This document shows, piece by piece, positions 7,844 to 15,936 of a stretch of DNA of 64,000 bases; the stretch's first letter is position 1; each line of letters starts with the position of its first letter. Source of the stretch: Yes71-27 sp040758635. Its GTDB lineage: Bacteria > Bacillota > Desulfotomaculia > Desulfotomaculales > Ammonificaceae. The DNA is taken from contig JBFLVI010000002.1 in NCBI GenBank assembly GCA_040758635.1, positions 109,403-173,402 of the forward strand, read 5' to 3'. The position numbers were made by a program, and so were the translations under genes. The notes beneath the pieces were generated by a model. That model searched no databases. It was not told the origin of the DNA and saw nothing but the letters and a program-made list of their open reading frames with translations.

Positions 7844-8235
7844 TGGTTTCAGAGGAATATTACCGGTGTATTGTTGATAACGCCGCCTTGCGCCGTAAGC
7901 AGGCACAAGAGGGGGGATTGTTGGACAAGGTTTGCGCTGTTGCGCAGGAGCTGGGCGGGCCGGCCGACCGTTGTGGCATGGAAGACCGTTTGAACCAGGA
8001 CGGATTTATTTTTTCTTCGCAGATAGGACTTTGCAGCGTTTACGTCAAGACCGGTCTTTTTAAGAAAAAGTTGGTTTTTCAAGCTTTGCCGCATGGCGCA
8101 GTCGTCACTTACATTCCTGGGCCCTGGGAAGATAGGCTCGAAGAGCTTTATGTCGAAGCGCAGACCAGGAGAAAAATTCGTGAAGTGGCAAGGTTAAAAG
8201 CGCAGTTTGGATTGGATATGTGCGAGGAGCGCTAG
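7843..8235 (+). CDS. Hypothetical protein, 130 aa
   Basis: GTG 7843 overlaps the preceding stop (TAGTG). It is a charged helical protein with a beta-rich middle and a C-terminal helix of about 35 residues, RKIREVARLKAQFGLD. It may form a coiled coil. No family recognised. Confidence 0.6.
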   Translation: MVSEEYYRCIVDNAALRRKQAQEGGLLDKVCAVAQELGGPADRCGMEDRLNQDGFIFSSQIGLCSVYVKTGLFKKKLVFQALPHGAVVTYIPGPWEDRLEELYVEAQTRRKIREVARLKAQFGLDMCEER

Positions 8236-8237
8236 CT

Positions 8238-8387
8238 ATGCGTGAGTTCGAGGTCTATGTTTCTCCCGATGGCACCGTTTTCAGTCCCTGGTGGCACGGC
8301 GAGCTGGCGTTGATTGTCTGTTCGCTTTGTGGGCGGCAGGGCGAGGTGTGTCTTGGGTGCGACGTTCTTAACCCGTGGTGCGGGTAA
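8238..8387 (+). CDS. Cys-rich microprotein, 49 aa
   Basis: A short ORF two bases after the previous stop, preceded by GAGGAGCGC. It has CSLCGRQGEVCLGCD near the C-terminus, so a small zinc-binding site is possible. N-terminal EFEVYVSPDGTVFSPWW looks like a beta hairpin. Confidence 0.5.
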   Translation: MREFEVYVSPDGTVFSPWWHGELALIVCSLCGRQGEVCLGCDVLNPWCG

Positions 8388-8405
8388 CAGAAAGGAGTGA
8401 GAAAG

Positions 8406-8537
8406 ATGACTATTCCAGTTAAAGCGGCTATTGTTGTCTGTACTGGTTTTGCTCTGGGTTTCGCTGCCGGTCTTGCCGTTAGGCTGGCGGTGCGCTGCGT
8501 TGAAGCGAGAACGGCAAGGGGGTTGAAAGCATGTTAG
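8406..8537 (+). CDS. Single-pass membrane micropeptide, 43 aa
   Basis: ATG 8406 lies behind AAAGGAGTG. Residues 6-28 (KAAIVVCTGFALGFAAGLAV) form one membrane segment, followed by a basic cytoplasmic-type tail. It overlaps the next membrane peptide by seven bases. Confidence 0.55.
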   Translation: MTIPVKAAIVVCTGFALGFAAGLAVRLAVRCVEARTARGLKAC

Positions 8538-8647
8538 TCTGGGCGGCTTATATGACCGTGTGGTCGCTTTTATTCGGCGCTTCTTTTCACGCCGGCCTTG
8601 CCGCTGTGCGGGTATTAGAGCAGCGTTTTCCCCGGGGCAGGTGTTAG
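8531..8647 (+). CDS. Membrane micropeptide, 38 aa
   Basis: ATG 8531 overlaps the preceding stop by seven bases and is preceded by AAGGGGG. Residues 2-27 are hydrophobic (LVWAAYMTVWSLLFGASF) and the tail is basic. Its pairing with the preceding peptide recalls two-gene small-hydrophobic arrangements, but no family is recognised. Confidence 0.5.
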   Translation: MLVWAAYMTVWSLLFGASFHAGLAAVRVLEQRFPRGRC

Positions 8648-8648
8648 T

Positions 8649-9593
8649 GTGTGGACCAGGTGCGAGATAAGAGGCATAGTTAGGTTTCTTGCCTCACAAG
8701 GGGGGAGGTCCTGGCTACAATCTGCGGCCTCTGGTGCTGATGACCCCGAGCTTATCAGGGCGCTGTTTAATAGGTTTGGAGAAGAGATTTATAGCGAGTT
8801 GTCGGAAAATAAAGAAACCCCCGTTGAAATATTGGCAAAAATTGTAGACGCAAGTCTTATCAAAGTAAATTGGCTGTGGTTCGATGGACTTTTAAATAAT
8901 CCCAAGCTGCCCGCAGACCTGCTTGAAAAGTTGTATTGGGGTTTTCTTCCAGATTGGAGAGAAACAATGGGCAGTTATTTTGCGAAACATCCGAATACGC
9001 CCCGTCATGTGCTTTTAGATTTAGCTGTCGCAACGCGCTGTGGGAAGGTTATTGCTGAAATCGTTGATTCTCACCCTGCTCTTTTTGAAGAAGTCGCCGC
9101 AATAGTGAATGAACGCATCCGGCGCGATATTGTAATTTTTGACTTTGACGACTGCAAATACCTGCTGGGGTGCGGCGTTCTTGATAAGGAGTCCGTCGTG
9201 AGGCTGTACCGTTTATTGTCTAGCGAGACAGAAAACAGAGTTCGCTATGGGCGCGAAAGATTATGGTTTAGCAAGGAGAATGCCGCTGTTAGGAGGTTGT
9301 TTGCAGCGAATGCGTTTACGCCGCCGGAGGCGCTGTCCAGACTCGCATTCGACAATGATTTAGGGACGCGGGCATGCGCTCTGGAGAATCCGTCGCTTCC
9401 TATAGAGACTATCCGGCGTGCGGCGGTTGTTGGGCTTCGCTATAATCATTACGGGGTGCTCGAGCATATTTCGCTCAATCCCAACTGTCCTGTGGATGTT
9501 CTGGTTATGCTCAGTATGTCTCCTCATGAGCCTGTGAGCAGGAACGCGAGGGAAAGGCTGGCGACAAAGCTTAGGGGGTTAGTTGAAAGTTGA
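8649..9593 (+). CDS. LRV-type repeat protein, 314 aa
   Basis: Repeats of about 24 residues of the leucine-rich-repeat-variant kind recur, for example LLNNPKLPADLLEKLYWG, FAKHPNTPRHVLLDLA and LENPSLPIETIRRAAV. The family module SLNPNCPVDVLVMLSM closes the protein, followed by SRNARERLATKL. LRV repeats alternate short helices and stack into a curved solenoid that typically binds proteins; no catalytic residues are seen. It starts at GTG 8649, one base after the preceding stop, and overlaps the next gene by four bases. Confidence 0.75.
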   Translation: MWTRCEIRGIVRFLASQGGRSWLQSAASGADDPELIRALFNRFGEEIYSELSENKETPVEILAKIVDASLIKVNWLWFDGLLNNPKLPADLLEKLYWGFLPDWRETMGSYFAKHPNTPRHVLLDLAVATRCGKVIAEIVDSHPALFEEVAAIVNERIRRDIVIFDFDDCKYLLGCGVLDKESVVRLYRLLSSETENRVRYGRERLWFSKENAAVRRLFAANAFTPPEALSRLAFDNDLGTRACALENPSLPIETIRRAAVVGLRYNHYGVLEHISLNPNCPVDVLVMLSMSPHEPVSRNARERLATKLRGLVES

Positions 9594-9904
9594 CGTATTT
9601 AGAGTTGACAAAAATTTTGGAAGATGCTCCTACTGAGCAGGCTTTAAGAGCGCGTACAGTCGCGTTTAACCTTTATTGCCCCGGGAACGACCGCCTTGGC
9701 GCTTTGTTTGCGCCGCTTGACGACGGCGTGGGCATGTTCCCGTATGCGGAGGCTTCGGTGCTAACAGGCGCTTGTATTGACCTGTCCAGGAGTTCGCTTT
9801 TGTTTGGCAGGCAAGCAGTTGACGAATGTCTGAAGATGTGCAGGCAGGTCTTAAGCGAGGCGCTTTCGATAGAGTCTTTATTGCGCGGGGTATTCAATCT
9901 TTGA
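9590..9904 (+). CDS. Hypothetical protein, 104 aa
   Basis: TTG 9590 overlaps the LRV stop in TTGA, indicating coupled translation. It is a helical protein with no Cys clusters or membrane segment. No family recognised; its consistent coupling suggests it works with the LRV protein, which is inference. Confidence 0.55.
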   Translation: MTYLELTKILEDAPTEQALRARTVAFNLYCPGNDRLGALFAPLDDGVGMFPYAEASVLTGACIDLSRSSLLFGRQAVDECLKMCRQVLSEALSIESLLRGVFNL

Positions 9905-9979
9905 GTAGTGATTTTTTTTCCTGATTTTTTATAGGTAATTTTTACGGAGCCTGTTGATGTCTTTTAGAGGTGGTGAGAT

Positions 9980-10207
9980 ATGCTGCCAAAACTTAAGTTC
10001 TCAGCTCATACAGACTATCTTGGTCGTGGAGGCTGGGGAACTTGCATTGGCGTTAACGTTTACAAGCGAGACTGGACGAACCCGCCTACAATTTATATTT
10101 GCCCGGTTAACTCGCGGCATCGAGAAGCAGTCGGTTGTTGGATAAGTATACCGGTCGATGACCTGGAATTTTTTATCGAGTTTCTCCGACAGGTAGCCTG
10201 TGAATGA
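9980..10207 (+). CDS. Hypothetical protein, paralogue of the 12341 gene
   Basis: ATG 9980 follows AGAGGTGGTG. DYLGRGGWGTCIGV, then CPVNSR and a C-terminal SIPVDDLEFFIEFL line up with DYLGRNGYAKCIGL, WPINSR and EIPVEAIPVVIDAL in the protein at 12341, so the two genes are paralogues about 2.3 kb apart. They look like small beta-rich proteins with a C-terminal helix. Function unknown. Confidence 0.6.
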   Translation: MLPKLKFSAHTDYLGRGGWGTCIGVNVYKRDWTNPPTIYICPVNSRHREAVGCWISIPVDDLEFFIEFLRQVACE

Positions 10208-10237
10208 CACAGGTGATGAAATGTAAGGAGGGTTTGT

Positions 10238-10357
10238 ATGAAAGACATCATTAGCACTCTTTTGGCGGCTGCGTTTGTTGCGATATTGGCATTGATGACC
10301 TGGGGAGGGTTCGTGTGGTTTACGGTGTTCATTGCGCGAAAAGCCTGGGGAGATTAG
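10238..10357 (+). CDS. Membrane micropeptide, 39 aa
   Basis: ATG 10238 follows AAGGAGGG. Almost the whole peptide is hydrophobic (STLLAAAFVAILALMTW) with a short RKAWGD end. One membrane pass is predicted. No family recognised. Confidence 0.5.
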   Translation: MKDIISTLLAAAFVAILALMTWGGFVWFTVFIARKAWGD

Positions 10358-10447
10358 CAAGGGTTTAGTTTCTAGTTGGCTTGGAATACTTAACGTTTTT
10401 GTCAAGTTTGTCAAGTTTGTAATGTTTCCTTGGAAAGGGGTGAAAGC

Positions 10448-10642
10448 TTGATTCCGTTTAAATATTATCCAGGGATGAGACTGGAAACTGCCGCTGAGCT
10501 GGTGCACTTGGCTCGGCAGCTTGGTTACGCGGCGGTTATCACCGTTCATATTTTTGTTCGTGCGGTCGACAAAGAGATTTGTAATGAAGTTGATGCCCAG
10601 GAAAATATTCGCGCTTTGAAAGTGGGTGTTGGAAGTTGCTGA
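10448..10642 (+). CDS. Hypothetical protein, 64 aa
   Basis: TTG 10448 follows AAGGGGTGAAAGC; the frame extends to 10430 without a better site. The piece GMRLETAAELVHLARQLG has the spacing of the helix after the active-site loop of HPr proteins, but the active-site His is missing, so I do not assign a function. It overlaps the next gene by seven bases. Confidence 0.5.
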   Translation: MIPFKYYPGMRLETAAELVHLARQLGYAAVITVHIFVRAVDKEICNEVDAQENIRALKVGVGSC

Positions 10643-10950
10643 AAGAGGTTATTAAGGTAGAGCCTGGTCGGGTGGTTTTTCCGACTCTTTTGGGATGTAT
10701 AGTTTGTGGCGGTGTTCGGGGAGTGGCAGGTATCGACGACAAAGATTTGGCATATCAGGTAGCCCTTATTCAGCACGGCTATTACCTGCGTGCCTGGGAG
10801 AAACACAATGTTTTAAATAAGTATCAGTTCCCCTATAAATGCATTTGCGAGTGCGACCACAGTTTCGAAGTGAGGTCGTTTTATATGTTCGAGCACTGTT
10901 ACACCTGCCGCAAGTGCGGGTGGTCGGGAACGGTGGACAGTTCGGGGTGA
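10636..10950 (+). CDS. Cys-rich zinc-binding protein
   Basis: A 104-residue protein with several cysteines: CIVCGG near residue 21, CICEC near residue 69 and CYTCRKCGWSG at the C-terminus, enough for two zinc sites. It starts with TTG 10636 inside the end of the preceding gene. It lies directly ahead of the CCA-adding enzyme gene. Function unknown. Confidence 0.55.
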   Translation: MLKEVIKVEPGRVVFPTLLGCIVCGGVRGVAGIDDKDLAYQVALIQHGYYLRAWEKHNVLNKYQFPYKCICECDHSFEVRSFYMFEHCYTCRKCGWSGTVDSSG

Positions 10951-10976
10951 GCATGCTCGAGCTGAGGGTGGTCGGA

Positions 10977-12329
10977 ATGGTAGTTCCTGAAAGCGTAGCG
11001 CAGGTTATAAAAACGTTGCAGGCGTCAGGTTACGAGGCGTATCTCGTGGGGGGCGCGGTGCGCGATTTGCTACTTGGTCTTGCCCCAAAGGATTGGGATG
11101 TGGTGACAAGCGCCTTGCCGGAGGCGGTTTGCGCTTTGTTTCCGCATGTACTGCTTACGGGCGTTAGGTTCGGTACGGTAACCGTTATTGAGGGTGGCTG
11201 TCCGGTAGAAGTGACCACTTATCGGGCTGAGGGCAGGTACAACGGCCATTACCCCGGGGAAATCCGCTTTGGCGTCACACTTGAGGAAGACTTAAGTCGT
11301 AGGGATTTTACCATTAACGCCATAGCTTATGACCCAATTGTCGGCATATTTGTCGACCCGTGCCGGGGCATGGGCGATTTACTTGGCGAGCGTGCCGTAA
11401 TCAGGTTTGTCGGCTTTCCGGCGGAGCGCATTGCGGAGGACCCCCTGCGGATTCTGCGGACTTTTTACATGCAGGCCAGGCTTGACGCGGCCGGCAAGAA
11501 AAATTACGTGAGCGCTTCCTCGCTGGCGGCTATAGTTGATATATTGTCGGACAGGCCTGAAATTTTTGATTCCATTTCCGCCGAGCGGATAAGGGACGAG
11601 CTTAACAAGATTTTGCTCGGCCCCGACCCGCGGCGGTACTTTTCGTGTATGCTCGCTTCGGGCGTGCTTGATTTAATTCTGCCGGAGGTGGTAAATTTAC
11701 ACGATGTTGCGCAGGGCAAACGCCACTGCCTTGACGCCTTCGGACACACGATGCTGGTTTTAAATCATGTGCCGTCCGAGCTTCACCTGCGCTGGGCGGC
11801 TTTGCTGCACGATATCGGTAAAGCTCTCACTCTTACCGTCGGCGCGGATGGCGAGATTCATTTTTACGGTCACGAGCATGTGGGCGCCGAGATGGCAGGG
11901 CGGGTACTGGAGCGGCTGCGTTTTCCCGTTCAGTTTAGAGAGCGCGTTGTCCATGTAATAAAGCAGCACATGTTTCAGCGTCCTGCCACCAGGGCAGGTT
12001 TCCGGCGTCTGGCCAGGCGGTGTGGTGGGTATCTCGATGACGTTCTCGCGCTCAAACGTGCCGATATCCTCGGCAGCGGTAATCCCGCTACGGATACGCG
12101 CGCATTTGACGAGTTTGTGTCTGAGCTTTTTGGGGTTTTGAGCGAGAATCCTCCTCTTGGTTATCGGGAGCTCGCGGTTGACGGGCACGACGTGATGGAG
12201 GCGCTCGGTATCGGCTCAGGTCCCCCTGTGGGACAGGCGCTAGATTTTCTTATAGAGTGTGTTATCGATGACCCATCTCTGAACAGGCCTGAGGTGCTTT
12301 TGAAACTGTTGAAGGAGAGATTTATGTAG
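10977..12329 (+). CDS. cca: CCA-adding tRNA nucleotidyltransferase with HD domain
   Basis: A class II polynucleotidyltransferase of 450 residues. GGAVRDLLLG (about 25-34) and the KDWDVVTSA carboxylate pair form the catalytic head, and RDFTINAIAY and the AEDPLRILRTF block complete the tRNA-nucleotidyltransferase core. The C-terminal half has an HD phosphohydrolase signature, LLHDIGK, as in several bacterial CCA enzymes. The expected reaction is addition of C, C and A to tRNA 3' ends. I chose ATG 10977 (GAGGGTGG six bases upstream) over ATG 10953. The tRNA-Ser at 14629 does not encode CCA, so this enzyme could mature it. A poly(A) polymerase role cannot be excluded. Confidence 0.85.
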   Translation: MVVPESVAQVIKTLQASGYEAYLVGGAVRDLLLGLAPKDWDVVTSALPEAVCALFPHVLLTGVRFGTVTVIEGGCPVEVTTYRAEGRYNGHYPGEIRFGVTLEEDLSRRDFTINAIAYDPIVGIFVDPCRGMGDLLGERAVIRFVGFPAERIAEDPLRILRTFYMQARLDAAGKKNYVSASSLAAIVDILSDRPEIFDSISAERIRDELNKILLGPDPRRYFSCMLASGVLDLILPEVVNLHDVAQGKRHCLDAFGHTMLVLNHVPSELHLRWAALLHDIGKALTLTVGADGEIHFYGHEHVGAEMAGRVLERLRFPVQFRERVVHVIKQHMFQRPATRAGFRRLARRCGGYLDDVLALKRADILGSGNPATDTRAFDEFVSELFGVLSENPPLGYRELAVDGHDVMEALGIGSGPPVGQALDFLIECVIDDPSLNRPEVLLKLLKERFM

Positions 12330-12340
12330 GGGGTTTTATT

Positions 12341-12598
12341 ATGTCAGAATCACGATTTGGGGTTAGGATAGATTATCCGTTGTGTAGTCGTCAGGGTGGC
12401 GAGTGTCCTGATTATCTCGGGCGTAACGGTTATGCCAAGTGTATCGGTTTATGGTTATCCAATTACAGCGGGATTGTGCGTTTGTGGCCGATTAACTCCA
12501 GGGGCGATACTGGTTCTTGTCTTATTGAGATACCGGTTGAGGCCATACCGGTGGTTATTGACGCTTTAATAAAAATAGCTTCAGATGAGAGAGCCTAA
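12341..12598 (+). CDS. Hypothetical protein, paralogue of the 9980 gene
   Basis: An 85-residue protein sharing the DYLGR-x(5)-CIG, PINSR and IPV-x(2)-IPVVIDAL blocks with the protein at 9980. Two extra cysteines near the N-terminus (CSRQGGEC) are not in its paralogue. It starts 12 bases after the CCA enzyme. No known family. Confidence 0.6.
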   Translation: MSESRFGVRIDYPLCSRQGGECPDYLGRNGYAKCIGLWLSNYSGIVRLWPINSRGDTGSCLIEIPVEAIPVVIDALIKIASDERA

Positions 12599-12626
12599 TT
12601 ATGTTTTCCTTTAGGGGTGGTAGTTT

Positions 12627-13094
12627 ATGCCGAAAATTCGTGGTTATCGTGCTATGCGGTCCTGTGTTACTACACGGGGAGCTATGCTGAGCACGGTGCT
12701 CCCCGCGTGGAGCCGGCCGCCCGTTTCCTATGAAGAGGCCGAGAAGCTCCTCACACAACTGAAAGCTCGTCCGCTGGACGAGATGCAGAAGAGCGCTGAG
12801 TACTGCTTGGCGGGCGATATCAAAAGCGTGGAGTACCGGATAGTGGAGGCGGAGTACGAAGTCGGCTACGACGACAACCGACTTCGTACAGTAACCGTTG
12901 ACGGCAAGAGGTATCGCTGGCGGAGCGACGGGGAGTTTGTTTATGTGTACGAGGGTAGCCGTCTTGTCTTGCAGTATGCTGGCGACCCTCATGACCGCAG
13001 TTATAGCGGTGTGCGAACGGCTATAAGAGAGTCTCTTGTGGGATGTGGTAAAGAGGTTGGGGGTGGATATTTGGTTGAATTTTGTCTCCTGTGA
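12627..13094 (+). CDS. Hypothetical protein, 155 aa
   Basis: ATG 12627 lies behind AGGGGTGGT. A basic N-terminus is followed by SYEEAEKLLTQLKARP, a helix, then an acidic stretch and a beta-rich C-terminal half with YRWRSDGEFVYVYEG. No recognised family. A 114-base spacer without a supported gene follows. Confidence 0.55.
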   Translation: MPKIRGYRAMRSCVTTRGAMLSTVLPAWSRPPVSYEEAEKLLTQLKARPLDEMQKSAEYCLAGDIKSVEYRIVEAEYEVGYDDNRLRTVTVDGKRYRWRSDGEFVYVYEGSRLVLQYAGDPHDRSYSGVRTAIRESLVGCGKEVGGGYLVEFCLL

Positions 13095-13208
13095 GTGGTT
13101 CTGTGGCTTTCTTGGTTTTCTTAAAAGAGACTGTGTTTGTCCTTTGCCCACGCGCGGTCTGGTCGCATAGCCGTGCGGGGCGAGAATGGAGAATGAGGTG
13201 AATGTCTT

Positions 13209-13373
13209 ATGGACCGCATCCTGATACAGTTATTGCTTTATTTTGCGGCGCGCGATGTGCACAAGCGTCATGCACGGGGAGAAAGGTTCCTTTTTGGCAA
13301 GACGCTCTTGCAGTGTATACTTTTGGCCTGTCTTGTCATCTGCGGCCTTTGCCTTTTATGTTTGATATTTTAG
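13209..13373 (+). CDS. C-tail membrane micropeptide, 54 aa
   Basis: ATG 13209 follows GAGGTGAATG. Residues 1-32 are amphipathic and basic, while residues 33-54 (LLQCILLACLVICGLCLL) form a clear C-terminal membrane anchor. An overlapping frame at 13202 gives a less protein-like product and was rejected. It lies 10 bases ahead of the sbcD-like gene. Confidence 0.55.
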   Translation: MDRILIQLLLYFAARDVHKRHARGERFLFGKTLLQCILLACLVICGLCLLCLIF

Positions 13374-13383
13374 GGGTGATAGG

Positions 13384-14394
13384 GTGATTGTTTTTACCGC
13401 CGACTTGCATTTTACTTCCCGGCGGTTCGGCGACCTGACGGAACACTACCGCCGGGTGTGGGAAGAAGTGCTGGAGGCGGCGTCTCGCGCCGACCTTTTC
13501 GTAATCCTGGGTGACATCGTTCACGTTCCGCGAGATGTCAAGCTGACCGACGTGGCCATGTTTTGCGCCGGTTTGAACGAAGTCGCCGTACCCACGGTGG
13601 TTATACGCGGCAACCACGACCCGATTGAACTTTTTACCTTACTGAAAGAAGCAGTGCCCCGTCATGTTGAACTTGTCACCGAGCCGTCTTGTGTGGAGAC
13701 AGCCGGTTACCGTATTGCCTGTTTGCCGTTTGTCGAGCATCTTGACCAGCGGGACGCGCTTGCCGGGTTACCGGAGGCTGACATGTTGATTCTTCACGGC
13801 ACTGTCGAAGGAGTGGTGTTCCCCTCGGGAGTGTCGGCGGAGGAGTTTGTGCCTTTACAGCTTCTGCGGCGGTGGCCCCTGGTCGCGTGCGGGCATATTC
13901 ACAGTTACCAGGTATGCGGTGAAAACGCTGTGGTTTTCTATCCTGGCTCGCTCATGCCTACCGATTTCGGCGACCTTTCGCAAAAAGGGTATGTGGTTTT
14001 GAAGCCGGGCGGGAAGCCTGTTTTTACTCCTGTTTCGGCGCCGGCCGTCGAGGTTGTCTCCATCACGGTAGGTGAAGAGCCGATGCGAGACGTTGCTGAG
14101 GGGGTTTCGAAGCTTCAGCCTGGGTGTATTGTTCGCTTAGATATAAGCGGGCACCAGAGTGACCTGGCGCGTATTGACTACCAGGCGCTGAAGGCGATGC
14201 TGCCTGAGCCTGTGTTTTATGAACTGATTGTTCAGCCTATCGAGCGAGTCAAGAGCGAAGAAGTAATCGCGGGAGGAATTACAGCGCTGCCACCAGCAGA
14301 ACAGTTGAGGGCTTACCTGGAGCGCGAAGGGGTGGAGTTGTTGGAGGAAGTGTACGCGAAAGGTTTGGGAATTATTGAAAGCAGGGGAGCATAG
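13384..14394 (+). CDS. sbcD: SbcD/Mre11-type exonuclease subunit
   Basis: A calcineurin-like metallophosphoesterase of 336 residues. The metal motifs are in order: TADLHF (residue 5 on), LGDIVH (about 42), RGNHDP (about 78), LHGTVEG and GHIHSYQ. With the SbcC-like ATPase encoded at 21042 it would form an SbcCD/Mre11-Rad50 nuclease that opens DNA hairpins and double-strand ends. The start is GTG 13384, directly after AGGGGTGATAGG. The C-terminal 120 residues are the usual capping and SbcC-binding region. Genes are usually adjacent; here 6.6 kb lies between them. Confidence 0.82.
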   Translation: MIVFTADLHFTSRRFGDLTEHYRRVWEEVLEAASRADLFVILGDIVHVPRDVKLTDVAMFCAGLNEVAVPTVVIRGNHDPIELFTLLKEAVPRHVELVTEPSCVETAGYRIACLPFVEHLDQRDALAGLPEADMLILHGTVEGVVFPSGVSAEEFVPLQLLRRWPLVACGHIHSYQVCGENAVVFYPGSLMPTDFGDLSQKGYVVLKPGGKPVFTPVSAPAVEVVSITVGEEPMRDVAEGVSKLQPGCIVRLDISGHQSDLARIDYQALKAMLPEPVFYELIVQPIERVKSEEVIAGGITALPPAEQLRAYLEREGVELLEEVYAKGLGIIESRGA

Positions 14395-14442
14395 TGTGAG
14401 TTATTTTTTGTTTAATATCAACCCCTTGAGGGAGGTGTCATT

Positions 14443-14625
14443 TTGAGTCCCGAAAGGTTGCGTGAGTTGGAGTTCCAGTGGAGGCTGTACCGGAATATCC
14501 TCGGCAGTGACAATGACCCTGTGTTGTTGGGTCTCCTTATGGAGGCCGTGGAGGAATTGGCATTGGCCTGCCCGGAGCGCCCGGTGGCACAGGCTGTTTT
14601 CTCTGTTGTCGGGAAAAGCGCTTGA
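14443..14625 (+). CDS. Small helical protein, 60 aa
   Basis: TTG 14443 is preceded by GAGGGAGGTG. The product is a short all-helical acidic protein (RLRELEFQWRLYRNIL then LMEAVEELALACPE). No family recognised. It ends four bases before the tRNA-Ser gene. Confidence 0.5.
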   Translation: MSPERLRELEFQWRLYRNILGSDNDPVLLGLLMEAVEELALACPERPVAQAVFSVVGKSA

Positions 14626-14628
14626 TGT

Positions 14629-14714
14629 GGAGGGGTGGCCGAGTGGTTTAAGGCGGCGGTTTTGAAAACCGCAGCGGCATTTTCCCGCCGTGGGTTCGAA
14701 TCCCACCCCCTCCG
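14629..14714 (+). tRNA. tRNA-Ser (anticodon UGA)
   Basis: An 86-base class II tRNA. Acceptor GGAGGGG (14629-14635) pairs with CCCCTCC (14707-14713), discriminator G. The D arm contains GCCGAGTGGTTTAAGGC. The anticodon stem GCGGT/ACCGC encloses TTTGAAA, anticodon TGA. A long variable arm and T arm GTGGG-TTCGAAT-CCCAC follow. CCA is not encoded. It reads UCA serine codons. It is transcribed with its neighbours on the same strand. Confidence 0.95.
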
Positions 14715-14835
14715 CTGTTTATGATGCGTGATTAACTCGGTTTTCCGTCCGGTGTGAGCCGGCTTTTGTTTTTTGTGGGGAGGAGGACAAACCGACCCGC
14801 GTTTCGCGGGTTTGAATTTTTATGGGGGTGTTAGC

Positions 14836-15936
14836 GTGCGCATTTCGGACGCGAAGAAAGTGGTCAAAGATATGCTTGTCAATCTTCCTAACATGGTCAT
14901 CTGTCTGGAGGGTGAGTCTGGTATCGGCAAGTCGGATATTTTGAGACAAGCTGCCGAGGAGCTGGAGATTGGCTACTTTCCGCTGTATTCCCAGGCGCTC
15001 GAGGGCCCGGATTTTATGGGCCTGGTCGAGAAAGACCTGGAAAAGGGCGTGACCCGTTATCTGGCGCCCGATTTTCTCCCTACAGAAAACGCCGTTAGGG
15101 AGGGACTGTTTCCGGAGGAGGGGCTGTTGGTCCTGGAAGAGTGGAACCGGGCGGACACGCAGACCATTCACGTGCTCTTTCCGCTTCTGCAGGACAGGCG
15201 GGTGAACAGGCATTATATCGCGCCCGGTTGGCGGATGGCGGTCGCTATGAATCCCGACACTTCGGCCTATACCACCAACGTGATTGACGTAGCCGGTCTC
15301 GACCGGGTAGTGAAGCTTACCGTTGAGACCCATATTGAAGATTATACGAACTATAACCTGAGCCTTGGCACGGGTAATTACGACCGCGACGTTCTCGAGT
15401 ATCTTAACGTTCACCCCGAGATGCTCATCGCTAAGGACGTTGACGGTAGCGGGAAGACGCCGCGGCCGAGAGCGTGGAGCCGGGTTCAGCTTCTGCGCTT
15501 GAGGTCGCCGTTGTGCGCAAAGGAAACCCCGCTCTCTCTGGAGCTGGTCGCCGGATGTGTAGGGCCTGCGGCCGCCGGCGGTTTCTGGGGCTACCTGCGC
15601 GACCGGACGGTCAAGCCCATACCTGCTGCCGAGGTCCTCGCAGGGAAGAACTTCGCCAGCATTGAAGAGCGTGTAAAACAGCTTCTCGACAAGGGCAGGC
15701 TGGACGTGCTCACGTTGACTGTGCGCGAGCTGGTGCACATGATTACTCCAAACCATAAAAAGCTTTCTGTCGTGGAAGACTTCATTATGCTCCTGCCGCG
15801 CGAGGTGGTTGTAATGTTCTGCAAGCTGCTCCACGTCCAGCAACCTGCAGCTTCGCTCAAGTATCTGCACGGGTGGCCGAAGCTCCGCGAGATTGCGAAG
15901 TACGCTATCCAGGAGGTGGTTTGCGATGCAAGTTAA
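14836..15936 (+). CDS. MoxR-family AAA+ ATPase
   Basis: A 366-residue AAA+ ATPase. Walker A is EGESGIGKS (about 25-33), Walker B is LLVLEEWNRA (about 99-108), and AVAMNPDTSAY resembles sensor 1 with its Asn, all typical of the MoxR/CbbQ/NorQ group. These ATPases act as chaperones that remodel or activate partner complexes, usually with a VWA protein encoded next door, as here (the genes overlap by 11 bases). Start GTG 14836 follows GGGGGTG; a longer frame from 14773 lacks a site. A DUF3150 gene, another common associate, is at 51283. Confidence 0.85.
   Translation: MRISDAKKVVKDMLVNLPNMVICLEGESGIGKSDILRQAAEELEIGYFPLYSQALEGPDFMGLVEKDLEKGVTRYLAPDFLPTENAVREGLFPEEGLLVLEEWNRADTQTIHVLFPLLQDRRVNRHYIAPGWRMAVAMNPDTSAYTTNVIDVAGLDRVVKLTVETHIEDYTNYNLSLGTGNYDRDVLEYLNVHPEMLIAKDVDGSGKTPRPRAWSRVQLLRLRSPLCAKETPLSLELVAGCVGPAAAGGFWGYLRDRTVKPIPAAEVLAGKNFASIEERVKQLLDKGRLDVLTLTVRELVHMITPNHKKLSVVEDFIMLLPREVVVMFCKLLHVQQPAASLKYLHGWPKLREIAKYAIQEVVCDAS

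Noticed and set aside
9905..9953. T-rich spacer as a terminator
   Set aside because: There are T-runs but no stem in front of them.
10448..10642. HPr-like phosphocarrier in the 64-residue protein
   Set aside because: The helix spacing is similar but the active-site His-Ala-Arg motif is absent.
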